Source: JAQBQH01 sp035607415 (GTDB lineage Bacteria > Myxococcota_A > Polyangia > Palsa-1104). Taken from it: a stretch of 64,000 nucleotides of DNA. Below, piece after piece: positions 18,426-29,097 of this stretch (the first letter of the stretch is position 1; every line of letters starts with the position of its first letter). A program made the position numbers and the translations under genes. The stretch spans positions 1 to 64,000 of the forward strand of contig DATNAQ010000123.1 in NCBI GenBank assembly GCA_035607415.1, given 5' to 3'. The notes beneath the pieces are model-generated. The model ran no database searches. It was not told the origin of the DNA and worked only from the letters and a program-made list of their open reading frames with translations.

Positions 18426-18575
18426 ATGGCGCGCCGCGTGAAACGTCGGGTCAAGCAGCGTTCGGCTGCTCATCGCAAGTGGGTCGGCAGCAAGCGCAAG
18501 CGCAAGAGGAAGGCGCATCCGCGGGTCGGTTACGGCGCCAAGAAGCGTCGCACCAAGAAGTCGCGCAAGAAGTAG
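18426..18575 (+). CDS. 49-residue strongly basic protein (possible nucleic-acid binding)
   Basis: A short frame 34 bp after pgl with a strong ribosome site (GGAGG about 9 bases before the ATG). Starts MARRVKRRVKQ and ends KKRRTKKSRKK; roughly half of the residues are Lys or Arg and there are no acidic residues. Composition is that of a histone-H1-like or ribosome-associated basic peptide. No family is recognised with confidence. Its position on the end of the pentose phosphate operon may be accidental. Confidence 0.6.
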   Translation: MARRVKRRVKQRSAAHRKWVGSKRKRKRKAHPRVGYGAKKRRTKKSRKK

Positions 18576-18597
18576 CCTGGTAACGGAGCACTCCGAG

Positions 18598-19689
18598 TCA
18601 GAGCCGATAGGCCTCGACGACCACGCCGGCGGCGGTGCGCCGCATCCAATAGATGGTTCCGTCGTCGCCCACGTACAAATCGCGGAAGGACTCCTCGCGC
18701 GGCGGCGGTGCCGGCAGCGTGAGGCGCGCGCGCTCGTGCCCGTCGTCGGGATCGAGCGCCACGATCGTCAGCGACTCGTCGGTGATCGCGTACGGCGGCG
18801 TCGCCGCTTCGCGGCCGGTGTGCGCACCGATGTAGATGCGCCCGTTGGCATCGCTGTCGAGGAGCGCGATGAACATGACGGGCGCGCCGAAGCCGACGGT
18901 GACCTGCCACGCCGGCGGCGGCGCGGCCGAGCCCCAGAGCGTGACCGTGGCGCGGCCCGACGCGCGATCGGCGATGGCGGCGGCGACGAAGCGGCCGTCG
19001 CGCGTGGGACGGCCCGGCGCCGCTTTGAGCCCACGCGCGGGATCGCCGGAGGCATCGGCGAGCGGCATCCAGGCGCCGTGCTCGCGCTCGACGTAGAGCG
19101 CGCCGTCGCGATCGGCGAACACGCCGGTGGCGGCGGCGCCGTCGCTGATGCCGGCGATGGTGAGCGGCAGCGACGCGCGCACGCTGCCGTCGGCGTCGTA
19201 GAGCGTGACGCGCTTGTCGTGCAGGCGATCGAGCACGGCGACGCGATCGCGTGAGCGCGCCAGATCTTGCGCGGCGTCGCTGTCGAGCGCGATCGGCGGC
19301 AGCGGGCGGCCGTTCGCATCGAACCGGGCGAGGCGGCGGTTGACGTTGTCGAGCACGACGACGCCGTGGGCGTCGACGAAGAAGCTCATCGGACCGACGG
19401 CGAGCGACTCCGGATCGACGCGCCGTCCGAGCTGACCGGGGGCCGCGCCCCACGCCGCCGAGAGCACGACGTGCGCGCGCGGCGAACGCGCCGCACCCGA
19501 CGGCGACGCCGGCGCCGTCGGATGGCCGAGGTCCACCTGCGCGGCGCCGATCGCGGGCGCCGGCGGCGGCGGCGTCTTCGGGGCGATCGGCGCCGGCGAC
19601 GGATGCAGCCCGCGCGCGAGGAAGTAGCCGAGCACGACCACGATGAGCGCCACCGCGACGACGAAGACGGCGGCACGCGCGCCGGTCAT
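18598..19689 (-). CDS. Membrane-anchored propeller-like protein
   Basis: 363 residues. One N-terminal membrane helix (AAVFVVAVALIVVVLGYFLA) with no Lys/Arg-rich cleavage site, then a Pro/Ala linker, then a ~270-residue extracytoplasmic domain with repeated short strands of the type VVVLDNVNRRLARFDANG, VAVLDRLHDKRVTLYDADG and IYIGAHTGRE, resembling NHL/YncE propeller blades. Myxobacteria carry many such proteins; function is unknown. It is the second gene of a pair: its ATG overlaps the stop of the 638-residue gene upstream (ATGA). Confidence 0.72.
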   Translation of the reverse strand: MTGARAAVFVVAVALIVVVLGYFLARGLHPSPAPIAPKTPPPPAPAIGAAQVDLGHPTAPASPSGAARSPRAHVVLSAAWGAAPGQLGRRVDPESLAVGPMSFFVDAHGVVVLDNVNRRLARFDANGRPLPPIALDSDAAQDLARSRDRVAVLDRLHDKRVTLYDADGSVRASLPLTIAGISDGAAATGVFADRDGALYVEREHGAWMPLADASGDPARGLKAAPGRPTRDGRFVAAAIADRASGRATVTLWGSAAPPPAWQVTVGFGAPVMFIALLDSDANGRIYIGAHTGREAATPPYAITDESLTIVALDPDDGHERARLTLPAPPPREESFRDLYVGDDGTIYWMRRTAAGVVVEAYRL

Positions 19690-21602
19690 AGCGCCGGCAG
19701 CGCCGCGATCTCGGCCGGTACCTCGTCGCCGCGCGTGATCACCACGGTCGGTCCGTCGTCGAGCGCGCGCGTCCAGCGCGCGGCCTTGGCGCTGACGTCG
19801 ACGAGCGGCCAGGCGCCGTGCAAGCGCGCCTCGACGAGCTTCCAGGCGAGCATGCGCGCCGGCGCCGGGCCCTCGACGAGCACGAGCGCCACGTCATAGC
19901 CGAAGCGGTGCGCCAGGCGCTCGCCGATCTGCGCGTGCGGCTCGGCGCCGCCGTCGAGACGCACGATCCCGTCGGGCAATTCGGCGTCGCTCGGGCTCCC
20001 CGCCAGGATGGGGATGCGCGCCGGCGCGCCGTCGAGGAAGCGGCCGGCCGCCGCGGTCAGGCCGAAGCGTCCGTTGCGTGTGCGCGCCAATCCGAGCTGG
20101 CCGAGGAGGCCATGGCCGAGCGCCTCGTCCCAATCGGCCTCGTCGCTGTCGCCGTCGCGGCCGAGCGCGCGCGCGACCGTGGCCGCGGCCACGTCGCCGG
20201 CGCCGAGGAGGCGCGCGCCGTAGAGCAGGGCGAGCCCGCGCGCGGCGCGCTCGTCGAGCGCCAGGCGCGACACGATCGTCGCCAACGACGAGTGGTCGGG
20301 GAGCGTCGGTGTGTCGAGCGTGCGGCGCGGCGCGGCCAGCTGCGGCTCGGCCCACTCGCACAGCTCGTCTCGCCAGTGCGCGGCGCTCGGCTCGGGCGCC
20401 TCACTGGCCTCGCGCGCGGCCCGCTCGCGCCGCTCTTCGGGCGTCTCGCGCGCCACGCCGCTTCGTGTCGCGCGCGCCGTCGCGTCGGTTACCGGCCGCG
20501 TGTCGTCGCCGCGTGCGGCCGCGGTCGCGGCCGTCGCCGCCTTGGCGCGCGCGGTCGCGGCCTGCATCTTGTCGCGCCAATTCGCCGGATCGACCACGCG
20601 CGGATGGCCTTTCGTCGCGCTCGCCGCCGCGCTCGCCGCGCCCGTCGCCGCCACGCTCGTCGCGACCGGCGTCGATGGTGTGCTCGCCGTGACCATCGGG
20701 CTCGTCGCGCTCGTCGCGCTCGTCGTCCCGGCGCCGCCGAGCGGCATCCACGTCAGCGCCGCGCCGTTGGCCGCCAGCACCAGCGCCGGCTGCGCGCCCT
20801 CGACGACGCACATCGCCTGCGGCGCCGCCATCGGCGCCTTCAGCTCGCGCCGCTCGCCCGCCTGAAAGTCGAGCTCCCAGAGCGTGACCGGCGCCTCGTC
20901 GCTCTTGCGCGTCGCCACCACCAGCCGCTGCGACTCGGGATGCCCGGCCGCCCCGACGATGTTCGCGCCCAGCTCCACGCGCGCCTGCAGCCGCCCGTCG
21001 GAGAAGCGGAACACCTCCATCAACCCCGCCGGACCCCCCGCTGCGATCCACAGCAGGCGCCGCCGCGCCGAGAAGCCGGCCAGCTGGGCCTTGGGCAGAA
21101 GCGGTAGATTCAGCCGGAACAGCGCGCGCCGCACCAGCGGATCCCAACACTCGAGCTGCGCCTCGCGCGTGCGCGACGCCGACAGCAGCCGATCCTCCGG
21201 CGCCGGCGCGGCCAGGAGGAGCGGCTCGCGCATCGGGATGGTGTCGACGAGGATCTTGCTCGTCACCGCCACCAGGCGCGGCTGCTCCAAACTCTCGTTC
21301 ACGATCAACGCCCGCCCGGCGACGGCGGCGAGCACGCTCAGCCGATCCTCGAGCTCGAGCGTCGCCACCGGCTCGAGCGACGGCAGCGCATAGCCGCACA
21401 GCTGCGTCCGCCCCGCGCCGCGCACCACCGCCAGCAGCCGATCGGCGCCGAGGAACGCGACGTCGGCCGCCCCGTCGAGCGCCACCGACGCCAGCTCCGC
21501 GCGCGTCGCCTGTGCGTAGACCGTCAGCCTCTCGCCTGCGCACGCGACGTACGCGCCGTCGACGCCGGCCACGAGCTCGGGCGCGCCCCCCTGAAGTCGC
21601 AT
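19686..21602 (-). CDS. Hypothetical protein: N-terminal propeller, Ala-rich linker, C-terminal ATPase-associated-like helical domain
   Basis: 638 residues. Residues 1-290 read as WD/propeller-like strands (LVAGVDGAYVACAGERLTVY, LECWDPLVRRALF, MEVFRFSDGRLQARV). Residues ~290-410 are a low-complexity Ala/Thr/Ser/Arg linker. Residues ~410-638 are helical, with LALDERAARGLALLYGARLLGAGDVAAATVARAL and HRFGYDVALVLVEGPA, resembling N-terminal helical modules found ahead of some AAA ATPases, but no Walker motif is present. The ATGA overlap with the membrane-anchored propeller downstream suggests a two-protein complex. No signal peptide is seen, so this partner is likely cytoplasmic. Confidence 0.7.
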   Translation of the reverse strand: MRLQGGAPELVAGVDGAYVACAGERLTVYAQATRAELASVALDGAADVAFLGADRLLAVVRGAGRTQLCGYALPSLEPVATLELEDRLSVLAAVAGRALIVNESLEQPRLVAVTSKILVDTIPMREPLLLAAPAPEDRLLSASRTREAQLECWDPLVRRALFRLNLPLLPKAQLAGFSARRRLLWIAAGGPAGLMEVFRFSDGRLQARVELGANIVGAAGHPESQRLVVATRKSDEAPVTLWELDFQAGERRELKAPMAAPQAMCVVEGAQPALVLAANGAALTWMPLGGAGTTSATSATSPMVTASTPSTPVATSVAATGAASAAASATKGHPRVVDPANWRDKMQAATARAKAATAATAAARGDDTRPVTDATARATRSGVARETPEERRERAAREASEAPEPSAAHWRDELCEWAEPQLAAPRRTLDTPTLPDHSSLATIVSRLALDERAARGLALLYGARLLGAGDVAAATVARALGRDGDSDEADWDEALGHGLLGQLGLARTRNGRFGLTAAAGRFLDGAPARIPILAGSPSDAELPDGIVRLDGGAEPHAQIGERLAHRFGYDVALVLVEGPAPARMLAWKLVEARLHGAWPLVDVSAKAARWTRALDDGPTVVITRGDEVPAEIAALPAL

Positions 21603-21622
21603 CGCCCGGTTGTAACAGGGAT

Positions 21623-22180
21623 TCAGGGCGAGGTGAAGGCGACCGGATCGTAGTCCGACGTCAGGAGCCGTCCCGACTCGGCGCCGGTGAAGTAGATGCC
21701 GAATCCGCCGCGCGAGCCATCGACCTGCATGTCGACGTAGATCGGATCGGTCGACGACACCAGATCGACGCCGTCGAGGTTGGCCCCCGGCGCCGACGAG
21801 AACGTGATGGTGCCCTGGTCCGCCGACAGCGTGATGTCCTCGGCGCCCGAGAAGCCGTGCAGCTGATTGGCGTCGAACACGCCGTCGGTGGTGATGCTGC
21901 CCGAGAACAGCGCGGCCGAGCCGAGCGTGTCGCTCCAGGTCAGCCGATAGCCGCCCTGGCCGTTGGCCGTCATCACGTAGCCGATGTCGCCCGCCGGGAG
22001 CTCCGACGCCGCGCCGGCCGCCACGCGGTAGCCGACCATCTGCTGCGCGCCGAGCGTCCGCGGCGCGTCGAGCACCGGGCCGCCGCCGTGCGGGCCGCCG
22101 CCGGTGTCATGCACCACACAGCCCGTGGCCACCCATCCCGCCACGAGCACCAGGCCGAGTCGCGTGATCATCTTTCGCAT
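21623..22180 (-). CDS. Hypothetical lipoprotein
   Basis: 185 residues. The signal peptide ends VATGC (lipobox), followed by a Gly-rich linker (DTGGGPHGGG). The mature part is ~140 residues of alternating polar/hydrophobic strands, acidic, with no Cys, resembling a small beta-barrel or beta-sandwich. GGGAGAC lies 6-12 bases upstream of the ATG as a ribosome site. No family is recognised. Confidence 0.72.
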   Translation of the reverse strand: MRKMITRLGLVLVAGWVATGCVVHDTGGGPHGGGPVLDAPRTLGAQQMVGYRVAAGAASELPAGDIGYVMTANGQGGYRLTWSDTLGSAALFSGSITTDGVFDANQLHGFSGAEDITLSADQGTITFSSAPGANLDGVDLVSSTDPIYVDMQVDGSRGGFGIYFTGAESGRLLTSDYDPVAFTSP

Positions 22181-22265
22181 GGTCGTCTCCCAAGCAAGCT
22201 ATGCCGGTGAGACGTGCCTCGCGCAACATCCATTCAACGTCGCAAGGCGGTAAAATTCGCTGAGG

Positions 22266-23591
22266 CTACAGAATGTTGGCGGCGAGCTCGGCGAGCGGGC
22301 TGCGCTCGCCCTTGACCATCGAGACGTGCCCGGCGATCGCTTCGCCCTTGAAGCGCTCGACCACCGTCGTCAGGCCGTTGTTGCTCGCGTCGACGTACGG
22401 ATTGTCGATCTGATAGGGGTCGCCGGTCAGGATGATCTTGGTGTTCTCGCCGACGCGCGTGATGATCGTCTTGACCTCGTGCGGCGTCAGGTTCTGCGCC
22501 TCGTCGACGATCATGTACTGGTTCGGGATCGAGCGGCCGCGGATGTAGGTGAGCGGCTCGATCTCGATGTAGCCGAGATCGATCAGCTCCTGGTGCGAGC
22601 GCCCTTCCTTCTTGTCCTGCTTCGACATGCCGAGGAGCAGCTCGACGTTGTCGTAGATGGGCTGCATCCACGGGTTCAGCTTCTCCTCGATGTCGCCGGG
22701 GAGAAAGCCGATGTCCTTGCCGAGCGGGAAGATCGGACGCGACACGAGGAGCTTCTGGTAGACGCCTTCCTCGACGCACTTCTGCAGGCCCGCGGCGATC
22801 GCCAGCAGCGTCTTGCCGGTGCCGGCCTTGCCGACGAGCGTGACCAGCTTGATCTCGTCGTTCAAGAGGAGGTCGAGCGCGTAGTGCTGCTCCTTGTTGC
22901 GCGGGCGGATGCCCCACACGCCGTCGCGCAGCTTCTTGACCGGCGCGACCTTCTTGTTGGGCCCGTCGAAGCGCCCGAGCGCGGTGTGCGACGCGTTCTC
23001 GCGATCGCGCAGCAACAAATATTGGTTGGCGTAGAAGCCGTTCTGCCCGCCGATGGCGTCGATCGACAGCGCCCCCTCGGCGTAGAACTGATCGACCGCC
23101 GACGCCGCGACCTCGACCTCGCCGTTGCCCGAGTAGAGCTCTTCGACGTCGATCTTCTCGGCGTTGTACTCCTCGGCCTTGAGCCCGAGGGCGTCGGCGC
23201 GGATGCGCAGGTTGACGTCCTTGGTCACCAGCACCGTCGGACGGTCGCGCGTCTTGTCGCGCACCTCGAGCGCCACGCCGAGGATGTTGTTGTCCTGCGA
23301 GGTCGACGCGCGCAGCGTATCGGGCAGGGGCCGCGACGCGAGCGCCACCATCAGGCGCCCTTTGTTCTCCAGCGCCACACCCTCGGACAGGCTGTGCCCG
23401 AGGTTGCGGAACTCGTCGAGGCGCCGGGCCACCTCGCGCGCGTTGCGGCCGCGTTCCGACAGCTCCTTTTTGAAGTGGTCGATCTCCTCGAGGACATAGA
23501 TCGGGATGACCACGTCATTGTCGGCGAAGTGGAAGATGGCGCGTGGATCGTGGAGCAGGACGTTGGTGTCGAGGACGAAGGTCTTCCGCAT
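22266..23591 (-). CDS. PIN domain - PhoH-like ATPase
   Basis: 441 residues from ATG 23591 (MRKTFVLDTNVLLHDP). The N-terminal PIN nuclease domain shows the acidic DTN motif and, ~75 residues on, further conserved acids. The C-terminal PhoH domain has Walker A LVGKAGTGKT, RPIFPLGKDIGFLPGD, Walker B IVDEAQNLTPHE and LTGDPYQID. PIN-PhoH fusions act as RNA helicase/RNases in other bacteria. Length and motifs are complete. It is divergent from the rubredoxin-like gene, with 57 bp between starts. Confidence 0.95.
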   Translation of the reverse strand: MRKTFVLDTNVLLHDPRAIFHFADNDVVIPIYVLEEIDHFKKELSERGRNAREVARRLDEFRNLGHSLSEGVALENKGRLMVALASRPLPDTLRASTSQDNNILGVALEVRDKTRDRPTVLVTKDVNLRIRADALGLKAEEYNAEKIDVEELYSGNGEVEVAASAVDQFYAEGALSIDAIGGQNGFYANQYLLLRDRENASHTALGRFDGPNKKVAPVKKLRDGVWGIRPRNKEQHYALDLLLNDEIKLVTLVGKAGTGKTLLAIAAGLQKCVEEGVYQKLLVSRPIFPLGKDIGFLPGDIEEKLNPWMQPIYDNVELLLGMSKQDKKEGRSHQELIDLGYIEIEPLTYIRGRSIPNQYMIVDEAQNLTPHEVKTIITRVGENTKIILTGDPYQIDNPYVDASNNGLTTVVERFKGEAIAGHVSMVKGERSPLAELAANIL

Positions 23592-23648
23592 CTCTCTGAG
23601 GCTTACGGGTATCACAGATGGCGCGCTCGTTGCAGCTTGAAATGCACA

Positions 23649-23852
23649 ATGAACACCTGGAAGTGCACGATCTGTGGATTCGTCGATGGCAGCGAGGTGG
23701 CGCCTCCCCATTGCAACGAGTGCGGGGCGGTCGACACCATGTTCGTGCGGTCGGACGAGTCGCCGCACGGCATCCCGCACAACCCGATACAGCCGCACGA
23801 CGAGCGCGATCAGACGGAGCTCGACTTCAGCCCCGGTAAGTGCGTCGAGTAG
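23649..23852 (+). CDS. Rubredoxin-like zinc/iron miniprotein
   Basis: 67 residues: MNTWKCTICGFVDGSE, then PPHCNECGA. Two CxxC pairs 13 residues apart (C6-C9, C22-C25) form a rubredoxin/rubrerythrin-C-type metal site. The C-terminal 40 residues are His/Pro/Asp-rich and probably flexible. It may carry electrons or simply bind zinc. It sits alone between the PhoH gene and a lipoprotein gene, so no partner is indicated. Confidence 0.78.
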   Translation: MNTWKCTICGFVDGSEVAPPHCNECGAVDTMFVRSDESPHGIPHNPIQPHDERDQTELDFSPGKCVE

Positions 23853-23891
23853 CGACATTTGACACGCGCCATGCCGCAGCTACGATGCGGC

Positions 23892-24290
23892 ATGCGCGTG
23901 TGTCTACTGTTCGTAGCGCTCGTCTCGCTCGGTGGCTGCGGGGACGACTCGACGTCGGCGAGGACGCAGGATCTGTCGATGTCGATGGCCGTCCACGACA
24001 TGGTGACGGTCTCGTCGCTGTGCGGCCATCCCGGCGATCCCGGCAACTCCAAGGGCGTCGGCAAGTACTGCATGACCTCGTCGCCCGATTGCAACGGCGT
24101 GACGGCGTCGATCTGCTCGACGGTCATGCCGATCCCGCAGGGGCCGACCTACTTCTGCACGCTGCCCTGCGATCCCAACGCGACCACCTCGCCGTGCGGC
24201 GAGAACGCGAGCTGCACCTGCATCAATCCGAACAACCCCGCGCTGTGCGGCTGCGTGCCCGACGTCTGTCGCGTCGGCCTCTTCGGCTGA
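23892..24290 (+). CDS. Cys-rich hypothetical lipoprotein
   Basis: 132 residues from ATG 23892, which begins a clean signal peptide (RVCLLFVALVSLGGC lipobox); an earlier in-frame ATG adds 11 residues ahead of it. The mature protein has about 11 Cys, arranged as in small disulphide-rich domains (CTLPCDPN, CGENASCTCINPNN, CGCVPDVC). Probably a surface lipoprotein with an EGF-like or TIL-like fold; function unknown. It ends one base from the converging cobalamin adenosyltransferase gene. Confidence 0.72.
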   Translation: MRVCLLFVALVSLGGCGDDSTSARTQDLSMSMAVHDMVTVSSLCGHPGDPGNSKGVGKYCMTSSPDCNGVTASICSTVMPIPQGPTYFCTLPCDPNATTSPCGENASCTCINPNNPALCGCVPDVCRVGLFG

Positions 24291-24291
24291 G

Positions 24292-24882
24292 CTAGGTTTT
24301 TTCCGGAGTCCAGAGCGGCTCGGTCTCGCCGCGCTCGCGCACGTTCCAGCGCCCGATGACGTAGAGCGCGTCCGAGAGGCGATTCAGGTAGCGCACGCAC
24401 TCGGCGTCGACGGGCTCGAGCCCGGCGAGGTGCACGACCGCGCGCTCGGCGCGGCGGCAGACGGTGCGGGCCAGGTGCAGGTAGGAGCTGACCCAGCCGC
24501 CGCCGGGGAGCGTGAAGCTGCGTAGGGGCGGCAGGTTCTCGTTGAGCTCGTCGATGTCCTTCTCGAGCGCCTCGACGTGCCGCGTTTCGATGCGCGGCTG
24601 CTTGGGATCGAGATCCTCGGGCAAGGTGGCGAGGAGCGAGCCCAGGTTGAACAGCTCGTTCTGCGCCCGCTGCAAGATGGCGTCGAGGCGCGCGCGCGCG
24701 GCGTCGGGGCCGGCTTCTTCCTGGTTGGCCTTGCGCACGATGCCGAGGACGGCGTTGAGCTCGTCGACGGTGCCGTAGGCCTCGATGCGCGGCGAGTCCT
24801 TCGCCACCATCTTGCCGCCTACGAGCGCGGTCTGGCCCTTGTCGCCGGTCTTGGTGTAGATGCGGCTGAGATAGACGGACAT
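24292..24882 (-). CDS. PduO-type cob(I)alamin adenosyltransferase
   Basis: 196 residues. The start MSVYLSRIYTKTGDKGQTALVGG gives the ATP-binding signature T-K-x-G-D-x-G-x-T; YGTVDELNAVLG, TVCRRAERAVVHL and LNRLSDALYVIGRW are all conserved in the PduO family. It adenosylates cob(I)alamin to make adenosylcobalamin. It is the last gene of the ftsB-like/cyclase/outer-membrane protein group, 10 bp after its neighbour. Start placed at the ATG rather than a GTG three codons upstream. Confidence 0.95.
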   Translation of the reverse strand: MSVYLSRIYTKTGDKGQTALVGGKMVAKDSPRIEAYGTVDELNAVLGIVRKANQEEAGPDAARARLDAILQRAQNELFNLGSLLATLPEDLDPKQPRIETRHVEALEKDIDELNENLPPLRSFTLPGGGWVSSYLHLARTVCRRAERAVVHLAGLEPVDAECVRYLNRLSDALYVIGRWNVRERGETEPLWTPEKT

Positions 24883-24892
24883 GCGGCGCACA

Positions 24893-25528
24893 TTAGCGCA
24901 GCCGCTCGCCGATGGCGATGCCTGCGCGCACGCGCCACTGCCCGTCGTAGTCGATGGTGCCGTCGGCGAAGAGCGCGAACGCTTTTCCGAGCTGGACGTG
25001 GCCGCCGATCTGCTGGCCGAGGCGCAGGTCGATGCGCGACAGCGACGACGACGCCGTCGACGCCATGGCCGCGCCCGTGGTGGCGTCGAGCAGGACGAGC
25101 TGCTCGGCGCGATCCATCCACACCGCGTCGAGCCCGACGAGCGAGGCGGTGTGCACGGAGACGCTGCGTCCGAGGTGCAGCTCGTAGCCGAGGCCGGTGA
25201 GGAACTCGGCGCGCGTCACCGTCGAGTAGGAGACGCCGGGATCGGCGTCGCGCAGGCGGCCCCAGGTGCCCGAGGCCTCGATCGAGAAGCGCAGGCCCGA
25301 CGGCAGCACGAACACCGGGCGCACGCCGATGCCGCCGCCGACGAAGAGGCCGGCGACGTCGCGCGTGCCGACGAAGTGCTTGTCGAGCTGCTCGTCGTAG
25401 GTTTGCGTGGCGATCTCGCCGACGACCTCGGCGCTCAACAGATCGATGTACTCGAGTGACTCCTTGGCCCGCGCCACCGACGGCAGAAGCAGCCAACCGA
25501 GCATCGAAAGGAAGATCGTGTGTCGCAT
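24893..25528 (-). CDS. Outer-membrane beta-barrel-like protein
   Basis: 211 residues. Signal peptide (MRHTIFLSMLGWLLLPSVARA, cut after ARA). The mature part is a run of amphipathic strands: VGGGIGVRPVFVLPSG, FSIEASGTWGRL, GLGYELHLGRSV, RIDLRLGQQIGGHVQLGKAFALFADGTIDY and ending WRVRAGIAIGERLR, as in small 8-10-strand outer-membrane barrels. A 17-bp palindrome occupies the space directly before the ATG, so no clear ribosome site is visible. It lies between the diguanylate cyclase and adenosyltransferase genes on the same strand. Confidence 0.72.
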   Translation of the reverse strand: MRHTIFLSMLGWLLLPSVARAKESLEYIDLLSAEVVGEIATQTYDEQLDKHFVGTRDVAGLFVGGGIGVRPVFVLPSGLRFSIEASGTWGRLRDADPGVSYSTVTRAEFLTGLGYELHLGRSVSVHTASLVGLDAVWMDRAEQLVLLDATTGAAMASTASSSLSRIDLRLGQQIGGHVQLGKAFALFADGTIDYDGQWRVRAGIAIGERLR

Positions 25529-25545
25529 GTCCCGTAATACGGGAC
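25529..25545. promoter_or_regulatory. 17-bp palindrome abutting the start codon of the outer-membrane protein gene
   Basis: GTCCCGTA-A-TACGGGAC, two perfect 8-bp arms around one base. It fills most of the 27 bp between the diguanylate cyclase stop and the next ATG. It could be an operator, a terminator of the cyclase transcript (no T-run), or an RNA hairpin hiding the ribosome site. Confidence 0.5.
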
Positions 25546-25555
25546 GGCGCGCGCG

Positions 25556-27771
<2,216 letters not shown>

Positions 27772-27772
<1 letters not shown>

Positions 27773-28092
27773 CAGCGCTGCGCCTCGTTGACCTGGTAGA
27801 CGACCTCGCCCGGCTTGACCAGGCCGAGCTCGTCGCGCGCGGCGCGCTCGACGGCGGTGCGCGAGAGCGTCCCGTCGTCGTCGCTGAGCGCCTCGAGCTC
27901 GTCGCGGAGGCGCTGATTTTCGACGTGCATCTTCAAGTTGGCTTCGTGGAGCGCGTCGCGCTCGGCGCGCAGGTGCATGAGGCGCGCGAGGCCCGACGAG
28001 CCGTAGAGGTGATAGGGCACCCAGCCGAGCGCGACGGCCAACAGGGCAGCGATGCCCAAGCGGCGGACCCAGACGCTCGACCACACGCGCAT
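27772..28092 (-). CDS. FtsB/DivIC-like septum formation initiator
   Basis: 106 residues: short cytoplasmic start, one membrane helix (GIAALLAVALGWVPYHLYG), then a coiled coil (RAERDALHEANLKMHVENQRLRDELEAL in register) and a C-terminal VERAARDELGLVKPGEVVYQV, the conserved ARxxLGLxxPGE motif of FtsB/DivIC proteins of the divisome. Its stop overlaps the cyclase start by one base. Confidence 0.9.
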
Positions 28093-28114
28093 AGATGTGT
28101 CTCGATGGTGCCTG

Positions 28115-28132
28115 TGCGGACTTTGGTCCGCA
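28115..28132. repeat. Hairpin between copper-monooxygenase and ftsB-like genes
   Basis: TGCGGAC-TTTG-GTCCGCA, 7-bp perfect arms. It lies between the stop of the upstream gene (28153) and the ftsB-like start (28092). On the minus strand it is not followed by a T-run, so a rho-independent terminator is uncertain; an operator is equally possible. Confidence 0.35.
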
Positions 28133-28152
28133 AAATTTCTGCTGAGATGCGG

Positions 28153-29097
28153 CTAGGGGTCGAGAATGCCGTCGGAAGTCGCCACTGCCTTGCACGTGGC
28201 GTTGGCGTCGCCGGGGGTCCAGACCAGCACCAGGTTGCACATCTCGTCCTTGGCGAGGTAGCCCCAGTCGACCTCGGCGGCGGTGTCGTTGAAGTAGTGG
28301 CAATCGATCTCGAAGCCGGTGCCGGCGGCGATGTGCATCGTCGGCGTGAACTGCTTGAGCGGCGGCGCCTGCCACATGTTGTTCACGTAGATCTCGTCGC
28401 CGACGTTGGTGCCGTCGAAGAGCCTGATGTGCGCGTCGCGGCCGAGCGCGTGCGTGTGCGTGGTGACGAGCACGAGGTCGACGTCGTGGTCCATCACGCA
28501 GCGGGTCCACTCGGTGTGATCGGCCATGGGCGGGATGGTGATGTGGCGGTCGCGGACGGCCATGCCGGAGATGGTGGTGACCACGTCTTTCCGATCGATG
28601 GTGTAGCCGTTGACGTCGGCCTCGACGTGGATGTCGTTGGCGGTGGCGTTCACGTAATGCATCTCGAACAGCACGGGCAGGCCGGGCGGCACGCTGGCGA
28701 CGACGCCGGGACCGAGGTCGATCTGCGAGTGCGCGGTGCCCTGGGCGGCGTAGAGGGTCGCCTGGTCCATGAGCTCGGGGTGCTGCGCGTAGAGCGTGTT
28801 GCAGTCGTAGCGGCCGGGGTCGATCGTCGTCGAGAGCAGGGCGGTGACGTCGAGGTGGTGCAGGCCGGCGGTCTGGACCGACTCGACGCGGTTGATGTTG
28901 GCGACGTCCTCGTTGGGCATGTTCATGACGAGGCACTGCCAGGTCTCGCCGCCGGCGGGGGCGTCCATCTGCATCGAGATCTGGAAGCCCTGACCGTCGG
29001 CGGGTGGGGCGAGCAGGCCCATCGGCCTGGCGGGCGAGTGATTGCAGCCGGCACAGCCGACGGCGACGGACAAGAGCGCGAGCGAGAGACGTTTCAT
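28153..29097 (-). CDS. Copper type II (PHM/DBM-like) monooxygenase-like lipoprotein
   Basis: 314 residues from ATG 29097. The signal peptide ends in a lipobox (Cys at 15 or 18). The metal ligands of peptidylglycine alpha-hydroxylating monooxygenase can all be placed: H80-H81 and H147 (CuH site), H214-x-H216 and M286 (CuM site). Spacings (66, 67 and 70 residues) closely match those of rat PHM (64, 70, 70). So both copper centres look complete. The substrate is unknown; bacterial homologues are poorly studied. It diverges from a TetR regulator, the likely controller. Confidence 0.85.
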   Translation of the reverse strand: MKRLSLALLSVAVGCAGCNHSPARPMGLLAPPADGQGFQISMQMDAPAGGETWQCLVMNMPNEDVANINRVESVQTAGLHHLDVTALLSTTIDPGRYDCNTLYAQHPELMDQATLYAAQGTAHSQIDLGPGVVASVPPGLPVLFEMHYVNATANDIHVEADVNGYTIDRKDVVTTISGMAVRDRHITIPPMADHTEWTRCVMDHDVDLVLVTTHTHALGRDAHIRLFDGTNVGDEIYVNNMWQAPPLKQFTPTMHIAAGTGFEIDCHYFNDTAAEVDWGYLAKDEMCNLVLVWTPGDANATCKAVATSDGILDP

